From the NCBI RefSeq assembly GCF_003576645.1, contig NC_044922.1, positions 26,045,992 through 26,109,991 of the forward strand: a stretch of DNA of 64,000 nt, in the 5' to 3' direction. Both the position numbers and the translations under genes were made by a program. This document shows positions 1-12,956 of the stretch, piece by piece. Numbering within the stretch: position 1 is the stretch's first letter; the number at the start of each line of letters is the position of its first letter. The DNA comes from Ipomoea triloba (taxonomy: Eukaryota > Streptophyta > Magnoliopsida > Solanales > Convolvulaceae). The notes beneath the pieces are model-generated. The model was not told where the DNA came from. It saw only the letters and a program-made list of their open reading frames with translations, and searched no databases.

Positions 1-1639
<1,639 letters not shown>

Positions 1640-1985
1640 TCTACTTTGTTAAATGATCTGCAAATTGTAGAGTTCATTAACCGGATAAACTTGACAGAAG
1701 GATATGATGGCTTGGCAAGTAACCTGGTGGAGCTGTGCAGAGCTGCGAAGGATCGTCACTGGGATATTCGTTTTGACCATGCTCCGAGAGAGCAAAATAA
1801 GGTTGCTGACAAGTGTGTTAAGCTCGCCCTTAATCATGACGGGAATTTGCGCTTCTTTGAAGAAGCACCCATGGATATTTAGAGACTTTTGCGTGAAGAT
1901 GAGTTGGGCTTTCTTGGTGCTTTGAATACTGTGAGGATCAGCTAATGATCCTGGATGTACTCCTCCCCTCCTAAAAAAAAAAAAA
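1640..1985 (+). mobile_element. LINE 3' remnant: RNase H-like domain end and poly(A)
   Basis: The + frame from about 1650 reads as the C-terminal part of the RNase H-like domain (RVT_3 type) that closes ORF2 of many plant LINEs. It has ..WDIRFDHAPREQNKVADKCV.., where the HxPRExNxxAD pattern holds the terminal catalytic Asp region, and ends in FFEEAPMDI. A TAG at 1880 is followed in the same frame by about 20 more codons to a TAA near 1943. A short tail then leads to an A-run at about 1973-1985, as expected for a retroposed 3' end. The reverse transcriptase and the domain's first half are missing, so this is a 5'-truncated dead copy. It could instead be a host RNase H-like pseudogene. Confidence 0.6.
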
Positions 1986-2179
1986 TTGTTCCCGGGCTTG
2001 TCTAATGGCTAGGAGTGGCATGTCACTCCCTTGTCTTTTATGGTTGATGCTTTGCATTGTGATCTTACGGAATGGATTTATTTAATTTCATTATTATTAA
2101 AAAAAATATTTTGAGAAATAATACAGGAGTACCATATTTAAAAAAGTTTGATATGTGTAATTATAAATTATACCATCTC

Positions 2180-2250
2180 ACTGATCATTGTCCGTGAGAC
2201 AAGCCGAGTTAAAGATGAAAATATAATACTTATACGGGGAATTTAAAAAA
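2180..2250. repeat. Fragment of the GTGTGAGAC foldback repeat family
   Basis: CCGTGAGACAAGCCGAGTT and the following GATGAAAATATAATACTTAT resemble one arm of the foldback element at 4259-4643. Only part of an arm is present. Confidence 0.4.
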
Positions 2251-2428
2251 ATATTTTGTATATAATTTTTCTACTATAAAATATATACATGATGTTTTTA
2301 TCTTATTTTATTTACCAAAAGCGCTTAAGCTAAAACATATTTTGTTTATTAAGTTTTTTATGTTATAAAACATAATGAAAGACTTATCCCCTGATTTTAG
2401 TATCATTCAATAAAATTTCATGATTTAA

Positions 2429-2629
2429 CTTGGGGTGTGGTTGAGTGAGAGAGACTCATCCATATTCCATCCTTAACCAAATGTCAAGGATTTGATCATT
2501 AGCTTTGGGCACACAGTAATATTAAATCTCCAAGTCAGTTGTCCCAACCATTAGAGATGCTTATAATTCAACGAGAGAATTAGTCACTTTGTCTGATGAT
2601 TTGAAACCTGGATACATCCCAAAAAAAAA
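2429..2629 (+). mobile_element. SINE-like element with A-rich tail
   Basis: A roughly 200-bp unit starts TTGGGGTGTGGTTGAGTGAG, has a tRNA-like promoter look (AAGGATTTGATCATTAGC resembles an RNA polymerase III box B), and ends in nine A residues. The size and tail suit a tRNA-derived SINE. No clear target duplication is visible, so the family is unassigned. Confidence 0.4.
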
Positions 2630-2917
2630 TAAGGTTTCTTGTTTTCGCATGGGGAGAGGTTGAAAAAGTTGTTCAAAGAGAAATAACATTCAGTATGATT
2701 TTAATATGGGAAAATATCATTTTTCTCTTTAAAATCCGATCTTCTTGATTGGTTCCAATATGGAGAATGGTTATACTACTTTACCATGCGTTCACATTCA
2801 CATCAATTCAAGTCCAAGTATAGTTTCTTTTACTTTTCGCATAATTGAGAAGTAATGACATATTACTTTTCAATGAAAAATGACAATTTCACTCCCCACT
2901 TTCACACTCTAATATTA

Positions 2918-3167
2918 TACCCATTTTACCAGTCCTATTTACTATTCATTGGTCAAACCAACTCTTCCTTCTTTACTTATTTTCTTTAGTAATTTTTTAT
3001 TATTTTTAAATTTAATTTTTTGTGTTTAATAGTACTTTTAATGTAGTTTCTAAATATATAAATTTTATATATTAATTCTAAACTTACTAATATGAAAAAT
3101 TGGATTAAAAATTACTTCAGTCAAGCCTCGTTAAACGAACCAGACAACCATTTTGGGACGGAGGTAG
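2918..3167 (-). mobile_element. Stowaway-like MITE (Tc1/mariner), copy A
   Basis: The right end is GGGACGGAGGTAG followed by TA, the hallmark CTCCNTCCGTCCC terminus of Stowaway MITEs on the minus strand. The body (ATTGGTCAAACCAACT, TAATAGTACTTTTA, GTAGTTTCTAAATATA) matches the reverse complement of the 265-bp element at 29560-29824. The left end is degenerate, so that boundary is approximate. Confidence 0.75.
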
Positions 3168-3169
3168 TA

Positions 3170-4258
3170 TTATTTATAAATAAAAACTTTTATATTTATT
3201 ACTTTTTTGTGAATAAGAAATGTTATTTTCTCCTTTTCAAATATATCTCTTAATGTTTATTTTAATATAGCAATAAAATTCTTTATATTTATTAATTACT
3301 CATTAATTGACCAACTCCACCATAAATTTAAAAGTTAATCCACTTAATAATTAAAAAAATAAAAATAAAAACATTCAATCAAATAGTGTCACATTAAAAA
3401 TATGAATATTATGAAATAAATTTATTAGAAAGGAAATATAGAATCAATTTTCATGAATTATTCAACTCATAAGTCATAACAATTAACCAAAAGAATAATG
3501 TTATTAATTTCCCACTTAAGTTTACCTCCTAGCGTGACAATACAACTCATTATTTTCATTGGAGTAATGATACATTTTCCTCTTGAGTCTTGATTTGTTT
3601 CTTTTATATTTGATTAATAAGTAATTTTTTTTTAATGTTAGGGAAAGTCAATCAATTTACCAATATGAATAAAATAAATTTTATTGCCACATTAGGAGAT
3701 GAATATTATGAGGTAAATTCAAGAAGTATATTAAGTGTTTATAAATTGACCGATCTTATCATGAGTTAAAAAGGAATCCACTTCATAATTAAGTAAAAAA
3801 AAAAAAGTAAATAGTGCCACATCAGTAAATATTAAGAGGAATGTGTTGCATTAATGTAACAAAATATATAATGTGAATAGATTCGGATAAAACTAGAGAG
3901 TAACTATAAGAAGTAAATGTAGCATGACAGAAATTTAGTAACTTTATCACAATTAAGTAGGTGTTGTTCTTGCAAAAATTAGCCGTACTTAACTACACAT
4001 TATGTATGTGAAAAATTTATTTAAGCTAAAGTCATATTTTATAATTAATTTTTTAATAGGTTGAAATGTTAAACAACAAAAATAAAAGAAGAAGAAAAAT
4101 TTAATTTAAAAGTGGATAAACACAAACGAGGCCAAAGATGATATCGTTGTAAATCCGCAGCTAGAAATGCAACCGTGGAAGTTTAAACAGCATGTATATA
4201 TTAGTTTTGGACTTTTGGTTATGGATAAGTGTTATGGAGAATAGATGATGGCAAAAAT
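3170..4258. other. AT-rich stretch, no gene seen
   Basis: I see only AT-rich non-coding sequence with short A-runs. No open frame, RNA gene or clear mobile element can be supported. Confidence 0.6.
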
Positions 4259-4643
4259 TTGTGTGAGATCGTTTCACCGTGAGATGGGTCGGGTCAAGAT
4301 GAAAATGTAATATTTATATGCTTAAATGTCATACTTATATGCTCAAATGTAATACTAATTAGAAATAAAAATTTTGTTACTTATAAAGGTAAATGTAATA
4401 CTTTTAAGGGAAAATACAATACTTTTACATTTCAATTTAAAAGATTATATTTTCCCTTATAAGTGAGGAACACTTGTCAACATTACTTATTATGAAAAAT
4501 GTAATAATTTTTCTCTTATTAGTAACAAAAATTTTATTCCTGATTAGTATTATATTTGAGCATATAAGTATGACATTTTCATGTTGTTTCGACATGACCC
4601 GACCCATCTCACGAATAAGGATATGTGATATGGTCTCACACAA
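4259..4643. mobile_element. Foldback element with arms of about 180-200 bp
   Basis: The left arm begins TTGTGTGAGATCG and carries GTGAGATGGGTCGGGTCA. The right arm is its imperfect reverse complement, with TGACCCGACCCATCTCAC and ending GTCTCACACAA. The arms pair through internal blocks (ATACTTATATGCTCAAAT, AAAATTTTGTTACT) and meet near 4442. Fragments of the same terminus recur at 2180, 4709, 25795, 52792 and 63943, so this is a dispersed family. No coding capacity is visible. The superfamily is not clear. Confidence 0.7.
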
Positions 4644-4680
4644 GTGTGACCCATATATGATGTATATACACACACATATT

Positions 4681-4692
4681 GGGGGGGGGGGN
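4681..4692. repeat. Poly(G) run ending in an ambiguous base
   Basis: Eleven G residues are followed by one N at 4692, probably a sequencing or assembly uncertainty in a homopolymer. Confidence 0.9.
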
Positions 4693-4708
4693 TTAGAGAA
4701 GGGGTAAC

Positions 4709-4784
4709 ACTTGTGTGAGATTGTCTCACGGGTCTCAATTTGTGAGGCGGGTCGGATCTTTGATAAATTGGTCGAATATTTAAC
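4709..4784 (+). repeat. Second fragment of the GTGTGAGAC repeat family
   Basis: CTTGTGTGAGATTGTCTCAC followed by GGGTC and GTGAGGCGGGTCGGATC repeats the terminus of the neighbouring foldback element, without the second arm. Confidence 0.5.
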
Positions 4785-5298
4785 ATTAGGGAAGAGCATA
4801 TTTTCAGATAAAAAGTGATTACTGATGATTAGATATAGAGGGTTGAAGGTTGCTAAAAAATAAAGAGAAAAGAATGGGTCAATTTTATAAATATTGTAAA
4901 CCTACAAGTTTATAATAATTATAAAATTGAATATATATATATATATATTTTATTAAAATCTCAACCATTGTTGAACCTTGATAGACGGATATGATCCGTC
5001 CTTACATTTTACTGGATGACCATGAATCCATATGTGTGCGTGTGTGTGTGATGATCTTGAGCGGTTTGAAAACAAGTCTAGACATGGTGTGTGAATAGAC
5101 TTGTTAGATTTTTAGAACATTTCGAAAATAGAACGTTCAACTAAACTTGAATGCATAGTTAAATCATACTTTTGTAAAGTTTGTAATGCAACGGAAAATA
5201 TTTTAACCCAATATTGCTTTAATGTAACAAAACTAATTAGATCAAATTTGTTCTTTTTACAAACGAGCATCAATAACCAAATTGCACATGAGAGCCAA

Positions 5299-5299
<1 letters not shown>

Positions 5300-5346
<47 letters not shown>

Positions 5347-5370
5347 NAAAAAAAAAAAAAAAAAAAAAAA
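5300..5370. repeat. Poly(A) run of about 70 with an N
   Basis: A homopolymeric A run is broken only by N at 5347. No upstream LINE or SINE body is obvious, so it may be a simple repeat with uncertain length. Confidence 0.9.
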
Positions 5371-5689
5371 GCGGGCAAGCAATGAATATGAAGACATGGC
5401 AAACTTATATAAAAGCGAATTAACAAAACTTAGAGTAATTCTAACAAAAAATAGTATCTACTACCTAATATCATACCAACTATAATAAGTATATTTAGAT
5501 AATTGTTTTTAGAAATGTGCAAATTAAACATTAATTTTAATGCCAACTATAATGAACTTCTCATATATAATCTTGCATGTGTAAAAACTAGTGTTTATAA
5601 TAGGTGGTAATTTTTGATTTTTTTTTGTCAAATTATTGTGTATTAAAAATTATGATGAACTTTAATTTTAGGAACTATATTCAATTATA

Positions 5690-6042
5690 TTGCGAATCAT
5701 ATTTTCTTTAAATTTAAAAAAAATAGATACGACATCGATTTTTCTTAAAAACCTATGTCGTATCTATTTCTTTTTAATTTTTTATAAAGAGAAACGACGT
5801 TGATTTTTACAAAACAAAAAAAACAATCGTTTCTATTTTAAAAGAAATTAAATAAATAAACGACGTCAGTTTGTTTATTTTTTTTCTTCCAAAAATCAAT
5901 GCCATTTCTTTATTTAAAAAAAATGATATACAATATCAATTACGTTGTATCATTTATCTATTACGTCGTTCAAAATTACTTCGCAAAATAACCGATGTTA
6001 TATGTCAAAAATAGTCACGTTACACGGGTTTTTGGTAGTAGT
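5690..6042. mobile_element. CACTA-type subterminal repeats and terminus
   Basis: Short direct and inverted repeats alternate, with cores such as ATACGACATCGATTTTT, AAACGACGTTGATTTTT and ACGACGTCAGTTTG. The array stops at GGTTTTTGGTAGTAGTG, so on the minus strand the end reads CACTACTACCAAAAACC. Dense subterminal repeats next to a CACTA end are typical of En/Spm-like elements. The opposite end is not seen, so this is a partial copy. Confidence 0.5.
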
Positions 6043-6957
6043 GATCATACCAAGTAGCTTGCTATATGGACTTTTGTTTCGTATAATTATGCACCCGAAA
6101 TTTCAAGGAAGATAATATCCGATGGCGACTAGTGAAGTTTTAGCTAATATAATTTAGCATCCTTATCTATTGAGCTTTTCGTTTGTGGTGGATGGAGACT
6201 AGAGTCTACAAGTAAACTTAGCACCAATCAAGCCTAGAAAACGACAACATTTGTGGATTGTGGGTAACGTTTCCCATTCTTTTATATTAAACTAAGGGCT
6301 TGATTGTTCGATCAAACAAAAAAATGTAACACTTACTTCCAACATAAGTTCCATACCTAATCATCATAAAGTAATCAAACATTAAGAAAGGATGTTTAAC
6401 AATTATCAAATAATAATATAATATATTGTTTTAGTTTATAGTTGATACCATGTTGGGTTATTTGTTTTATTAGTATGTAGTGTTAGTTTTTTTTAAAAAA
6501 TATTTGTTAAATTAACTATTTATGATTAGTTAATCAATATGTAAAATGGTTTATACAAACTTGAATATATTTTATTATTTATTTAACTATTTAAAAACAA
6601 TTTTAAAAATATTTATAATTTTAATATTTAATTTTAATATTTTATGCATCAATTGCATAAGAATTAAAATATAAAAATTGTTGTTGTTAAGTTTGAACTC
6701 CAAATTAAGTTTAAGAGCCCTACACAGCTCTTGCCTAGAGTCTAGTGGATGAGATAAACCGCGAGATGTATCTCAACTCTCAAGTGGCACACATGCCTCC
6801 AAATACTGCTTGTACACTAGTATTCACAAAAGGTCGAATTCATACATCATTTTTTTTGTGATTAGTAATATTCAAACCCTATACGGTTACACCTTGCGGC
6901 TGCCGACTACTAGCAAATCAAAGTCTCTCAACAATAATAAAAATTGTTGTTATTATT
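6043..6957. other. AT-rich stretch, no gene seen
   Basis: No supported coding or RNA gene. The stretch ends at the ACTAG that marks the candidate Helitron 3' terminus on the minus strand. Confidence 0.5.
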
Positions 6958-7467
6958 ACTAGTATTTTCGCCCGTGCGTTGCACGGAATTAATTTTGTTA
7001 TAATGTTTTAAGAATATTTAGATTGATATATAATTATATAAATTATAACATCAATATTATATAGTGCAAATGATGAAAATTGTTGGATCGATTATGTTTT
7101 CTAATGTTATTCTTGCTTGAATTCAAGCAAATAATTGCTCAATTACTCGTGCGATGCACAGATAAATATTTTAAATTATATATTTAGATAATAAAATTAA
7201 AGATCGAATAATAATAAAAAATTCTAATATTGAACGTGTATAATTATTTTATTATGTGATTAGTGTAAAAATATCACTCAATATAATATTTGTTCTCTTG
7301 TAATATTGACCGTCACAATATTTTACCAAAAAAACATATTATAAAACATTATGTTATTAGATACAACACGTGATTTTAAAACATTTGAATTTAAATAAAT
7401 CAAATGTGCCTAGAATATAAACATAATTATGCAAATTACACATACATAAAATATGCCAGTAATATGC

Positions 7468-10030
7468 TGTAACACCCCAATTTTCACATCTTGGATTTAT
7501 TACAAAATCCTTAAAATATAATACATTGCGGAAGCGTCTAACCAGCAGAAAACTGGGTGTTACCGCCACGCTTGGGTATCTTTCCTATACCTAAACGCTA
7601 AGGCTAAACTTACAACCTCAAATAACCATATCAATATCCAGATATGTACATATGGAAATAATCCCTCCAGGGTGTCTATTCTAGGATAGAGTAATCTTCA
7701 ACCTCGACTCCCATCCTATTTAGAGCTCATCGGCCACAGGGGCCCACGCTAGACTGCATCTAATAAAGGACACAATGAAGTGTAGTTAGCGCGACGGCTA
7801 AGTAAGGAAATCCATTGTCACTCGAAAGTAAACAAAGGTTTTCGAAAACAACCATCAATAATAAATACAGTAAGATAAACATTACCCAACGGTCGCAGTC
7901 TACCTGCAATCATTCTAACAACAAACAATACCACCTTATATAAGTAACTTCGGCACGTAACACAGTCATTAATTCGCACGTGAGAAACACAACACCCACA
8001 CTACTGTTCGGGACACCCGACAGTTAGTTCTCACAACTCCACTCAGCGAATAGACTTCGCTCTGCAGTATAGATTAATCATACAGACCCCTCACCATTCA
8101 CTCAGCGAATAGACTTCGCTCTGCAGTATAGATTAATCATACAGACCCCTCACCATTCACTCAGCGAAGAAACTTCGCTCTGCAGTATAGATTAATCATA
8201 CAGACTCCCTCACCATTCATTATTATCACACGACTCCATAACCATCATACTTACTCAAATATTTTTCCCCAAAAATACATACTTTGGTTAGTGTTACTCC
8301 TATTACGGAAATCCAAGTACCGGAGTCACAATAATTTTCAAACACAATTATTTTCCAAGTTAATAAGTATAATGCACAAAAATAATATTTGAGCCTTTTG
8401 AAAATTCACCCGGATGCCTGTAGGCTTTCAAAACATCGCAACACTCAGGGTTAAAAACATCGGGGAAAAACCGGGTCAAAAACAAGTCGAAAACGAGTCC
8501 GCGTCAAATCTGCCAGAAATTTCAGTTGGCGCAGTCCGAAAGATTGAGCCGGTAAAAATAGTTCCCGAACTCTTTTTCACTTGAAATTTTTATGGTAGAA
8601 CCCCAACTTATAGTACTTGATGTCCATAAAACGTTTTGGTCATTTTGATTCGCGAATAAACACAGAAAATTCCATTTTTGCCCTTGGCAGTGTGCTGTCC
8701 AGAATATTTTTCTCTCTGGACCAGTTTTGGAAAAAAATTCGAAAACCATACTTATACTACTCCGATCATTATGAAATTTTATATGCGGGTTCTACACTTA
8801 TAGAACTACATGTCTAAAAAAAATAGGATCAAAATACCTTACCAATTTTTCCCAATAAATCTCGGAAGTTACTGCCAGAATCTATCCTGATTTCTTTTCA
8901 CTATTTTCACAAGTATAAGCCTATATGGGCATAAATACAACATATACATGCATAAATTAGCTATGAACATGTATACAAAAATTACCAAAAATCCAAAGTG
9001 TGGTTTCTTGAGTCAACTAGTAGATCCACAAACTTAACACATAATTTTCGCATAAAATTCCTAGTCACATAATTTACTAGCATTTGTTCACCTTCAAGTG
9101 ACTAAACCAACTTAAGGGATTCCTTACCTTGTTGGAAGATTTTAAAACCGAAGAAGTGTTAGATCTTTTCCTTGAATTCAAAGTCCCTAAAAACATCACC
9201 ACAATAACAATATTTTTCATGCACTAAACATTAACACTTAAGTTCAAGCTTAAGTCTTAAAAAGGAATATAACCGAACAAAAACCGAAGTTCTTACCTAG
9301 AGTAGAGTTCTTGGAGTTGAGGAATTGCCTAGGGTGTTCTTGGATCACAATAGAAGACTAAGATAATTTCCCTTCTTCCTTCCCTAAGTGTGTTTTTCGA
9401 AAGTGAGAGTGGAAGAGTGAGAGAGATGATCATGTGCTTAGTGTAGATTTAGTTCTTGAAGATCAAGTAACAAGTGCAACTAGGCCATACCTCATAAATG
9501 TCACATTTAATGCCCAATCTTAGTCTTAGATTTGCCTTGCCACTTGTCAACACCCCATGGAGTCCTTAAGAAGATCACAACTTAAGTGGCCAGTTTATGG
9601 TTAAATCAGATGAAAGTTCGGAGGATTATAACTTAATTCGCGAAAATTCTAATACCAAAATTATTCTAAAAATACTCCCGTCGCAAATCACCAAATTTGG
9701 GAATTTTTCGGTATTCCGCGAAATATAGGTACAGAGTCCGTAACAATTTATCCCTTACAGTCCATTTAAAATTTTTCTTGAACTAACTAGAAATTCAGGC
9801 TTAATCGCATGATACTTAATAATCCAAATTCTAGAAGATTCGAACTGAATCTATATCCTTAAAATTTTCTCGGTTCGTGACCGGTACGTAGTTCGCAGCT
9901 TATCGATAACTAATCTTTAAAAAAAATTCTTTCGAGCACCGAGAAGCCTTCTCTTAAATGTCATAGCTTAAAAAAAAATTATATCGATATTCTCGAATCT
10001 TAACTTTGTCGGAAAAACCGAGGGGTTACA
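7468..10030. mobile_element. Solo LTR of a retrotransposon, 2,563 bp with 5-bp TSD
   Basis: The element starts TGTAACACCCC and ends GGGGTTACA, giving canonical TG...CA LTR ends with short inverted termini. It is flanked on both sides by the same pentamer TATGC (7463-7467 and 10031-10035). There is no internal gag-pol, tRNA primer site or second LTR, so it is best read as a solo LTR left by LTR-LTR recombination. The GGGGTGTTACA end found in many Ty3/gypsy LTRs appears on the minus strand, so the sense direction may be minus. It carries a 3x59-bp tandem repeat. Confidence 0.8.
8041..8219. repeat. Tandem repeat, 3 x 59 bp, inside the solo LTR
   Basis: Three head-to-tail units begin at 8041, 8100 and 8159. 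Each carries a hairpin AGCGAA-loop-TTCGCT. In units 1 and 2 the loop is TAGAC, in unit 3 GAAAC, with the stem intact. Confidence 0.95.
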
Positions 10031-10177
10031 TATGCATAGTCCGCATATATTGTATACATGCCATTTAATATAGATACATATAAAAGATAATCATTGCTAT
10101 TATTTTAGTCATCTAAGTAAATAAATAAATAAAATACAATAAATAAATGAATAAATAGAAAGTCTAATGAAACAAAC

Positions 10178-10179
<2 letters not shown>

Positions 10180-10214
<35 letters not shown>
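10180..10214. repeat. (AT)n microsatellite
   Basis: An uninterrupted AT dinucleotide run of about 35 bases lies in the Helitron block, just right of the solo LTR. Confidence 0.95.
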
Positions 10215-10217
<3 letters not shown>

Positions 10218-10345
10218 CAGCAGCCCATTAAAATTGTTTTCGACAAAAAAAAATAAAAAATTATCTCAATCTTTTAACCCTAACACCCCGTACAATCGAA
10301 TCAATCGTACCCTAATTGTCTAAGCAGTACTTTAGGCATTTATTT

Positions 10346-10482
10346 AATTGAGTAAAACGAAAGTAAGAACCATTATGGGTAGAGTTTTATTGAGTAAAAC
10401 GAAAGTAAGAACCATTATGGGTAGAGTTTTAATTATGTGGACGAAAGTAAGAACCATTATGGGTAGAGTTTTAATTATGTGG
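10346..10482. repeat. Short tandem repeat, 3 units of about 45-50 bp
   Basis: The block containing ACGAAAGTAAGAACCATTAT and GGGTAGAGTTTTA occurs three times in a row with small length differences. No coding potential is visible. Confidence 0.9.
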
Positions 10483-10983
10483 CTAAAAAAAGCAAGAGAT
10501 ACAATGAAAAATGATGAATTATGGTAAGGTAAAAAAAATCTTAAAATGTAATGATTTATATATTAATCTCAAAATTAATTAAACACAAATTATATTAGGA
10601 AAATTATATATAAAAAAGGATGAATAATCATAGTACATTAATGCCAAAAATAAGTATTCTTTAGTTATAATTATAATAATATTATACTTTTATATATATT
10701 ACTTAAATAATTACACGGAAGAAATGAATGAGAATTACCATAATGATTACAATCAATAAAAATTAGGTAATTATATTAATATTTAATTATTAAGTTAAGT
10801 ATTTGCACCTAAAAAAAAGATAACTATAATTTATTTTGTGCCAATAATATTATACTTAAGTATAAAAATATGTATATAGATTATCATAAAATATAATCAT
10901 AAAAATCACATGGGAGTAGGTGATGAGAATTAACATAATAATTATTAAGCAATTATTAACACATGTATATTTATTTTATACTA

Positions 10984-10985
<2 letters not shown>

Positions 10986-11060
<75 letters not shown>

Positions 11061-11099
11061 NNNNNNNNNNNNNNNNNNNNNNNNNNNNNNNNNNNNNNN
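10986..11099. repeat. (AT)n microsatellite followed by a 39-base gap
   Basis: The AT run reaches 11060 and continues into N at 11061-11099, so the true repeat length is unknown. Confidence 0.97.
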
Positions 11100-11340
11100 A
11101 TTACTCAAAAGAAGGGAATGATAATCTATTTTTGTACTAATAATATTATACCTTAAATATAAAATAAGAATATATGTTAATAAATAATTAATATTTTGGT
11201 ACATTAATTTCGGCTAGGAATTGAAATAATTAGGTTGGAAATAATTAATAAGAATATTGGACAATATCAATATCATGAAAATGTATTTTTGGAATCTAGT
11301 TTGAAGTCTTAGACAATTTTGTATATTATTATTATTAGAT

Positions 11341-11535
11341 AATTATATTATTATTAAAATAAATATAGAAAAATAAAGAAGAAATTATATTATTATTAAA
11401 ATAAATATAGAAAAATAAAGAAGAAATAATTTAAATATTAAAATAAATATAGAAAAATAAAGAAGAAATAATTTAAAAAATAAATATAATGTAGAAAAAT
11501 AAAGAAGAAATAATTTAAAAAATAAATATAATGTC
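11341..11535. repeat. AT-rich tandem repeat, 4-5 units of about 45 bp
   Basis: The core AATATAGAAAAATAAAGAAG recurs four times, joined by variable TAATTTAAA or TATTATTATTA spacers. Confidence 0.85.
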
Positions 11536-12088
11536 AACTATTATTATATAATAAAAATGCATATTACATGTTAATGGTGTAGAAAAGAAATCTAACAGTA
11601 GAACTTAATTAACTGACCAACTTTTGCAATATATATACTTACAACATTAGATTTTAAATATCCGAACCCATAAGAGAGTGCAGAAATATACAATGTTGTG
11701 CCAAAAAACCCCACTGATCTTCTACCAGTTCGCAATTAATTTAAAATTTTCATGAGAAAGACCACTTAGACATCACAAAATCATTCATCTATCAACTACA
11801 GAGTTATTTTTAAAGAAAACCTGCATCCAATCTCGTTTCAAGCTTGCAACAATCTGCAACACTCTCTTTGATACGCCACTCTTGTAGTCACCTTTCATTA
11901 AAACTGATGGAGGAAGAGAAGTCAAAATTCTGCATTTCAACTCCTACAGCCCACAACGATTTGGAAGAAAGCACATTCGATAATTATCTAAGCATTTTGG
12001 ATGGAGATGCACCAATTCATAGAGACAATTAATCATTATCCTTAGCAATTTAGTTTACACATCAAAAATGAGAAAAAATGGGACAGAC

Positions 12089-12360
12089 TTAAACGAATAG
12101 ACAATGAATTATTTTGACCCTCAGTCCCGGACCATTAGTATAACGATGCATGAAGAGGCTAGGATCAACAGGTTTCTGAACAGTACAATTGGATGTTCTT
12201 CGAGGCTCAAAAGCTTGCAAACACTTGGCCAGTACATAACTATAAAAAAAACGCAATAATTAATTCATATCATAAAAAGAAGATTCAGCGTAATATCATA
12301 ACCTTGTAATATGATTTCTTACTGGGTGGTGGAAGAAAGGAATGGGAGAACTACCAACAT
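12089..12360 (-). CDS. Candidate two-exon small protein, 62 codons, unrecognised
   Basis: On the minus strand a TATAAATA box (about 12431-12424) precedes an ATG at 12360. Exon 1 (12360-12323) encodes MLVVLPFLSSTT plus a split codon, and meets a good donor GTAAGA. Intron 12322-12240 ends TTTTTTTATAG. Exon 2 (12239-12089) stays open for 49 residues to TAA, including HYVLAKCLQAFEPRRTSNC and a segment rich in Pro, Asp and Gly. Promoter, donor, acceptor and frame agree, which is notable in such AT-rich DNA. I do not recognise the family. It may be a host gene fragment captured by the Helitron it lies in, or a chance arrangement. Another open frame runs on the + strand at 11844-12032, with no support. 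Confidence 0.25.
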
Positions 12361-12567
12361 GAGGAGATGAGGGAGGCAAGTGCAAAATGAAGAATTATAA
12401 TTTTTTTTTGCCACCATCCATTGTATTTATAGGTAGGGAATATGAGAATTATAAATTAATAATATCAAATTCCTTTTTCAATTTACCTCTTAATCAAATA
12501 TTATTTCAGTCAATTAGGAATCTTTATAATTTTTCATTAATTAATAATATTTGCTTCCTTTCCAATT

Positions 12568-12650
12568 TGTCAATAATGATTATTACCAATTATGATTAAT
12601 AGATAAATTTGTCAATAATGATTATTACCAATTATGATTAATAGATATTA
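12568..12650. repeat. Direct duplication of about 40 bp
   Basis: The segment containing GTCAATAATGATTATTACCA and ATTATGATTAATAGATA occurs twice head to tail with no visible difference. Confidence 0.9.
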
Positions 12651-12867
12651 TTTAATTTTCATATAAAATTTTCATATTAATAAAAATTTGGAAGGAGGAT
12701 GTTAATTTTATATATAGTATAGAAGTATAGATTTATATATATATATATATATATAATAAAATATGATTGACATTCGTAATTTTTGTATCTCAGTCGAATT
12801 TGTAATTCATGTATTTTTTATTTTTTTTGAACACAATGTTTGTGTATATATAAATATTACCAATTTT

Positions 12868-12956
12868 TATTACCAATTACAATAAATGATTGACATTCAT
12901 AATTTGATTTATTACCAATTACAATAAATGATTGACATTCATAATTTGATTTAATT
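12868..12956. repeat. Direct duplication of about 45 bp
   Basis: Two adjacent copies carry ATTACCAATTACAATAAATG and ATTGACATTCATAATTTGA. A degenerate third part follows near 13000. Confidence 0.9.

Noticed and set aside
5282..5485. Lysine/phenylalanine homopolymer frames over the poly(A) run
   Set aside because: Translation of a homopolymer, not a gene.
7357..7569. 70-codon minus frame across the left LTR boundary
   Set aside because: It spans the insertion junction, so it cannot be an original gene.
8041..8219. CRISPR-like array
   Set aside because: Whole 59-bp units repeat with no unique spacers, in a plant LTR.
10920..11204. Frames of alternating Tyr and Ile across the AT microsatellite and N gap
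   Set aside because: Translation of a simple repeat and unknown bases.
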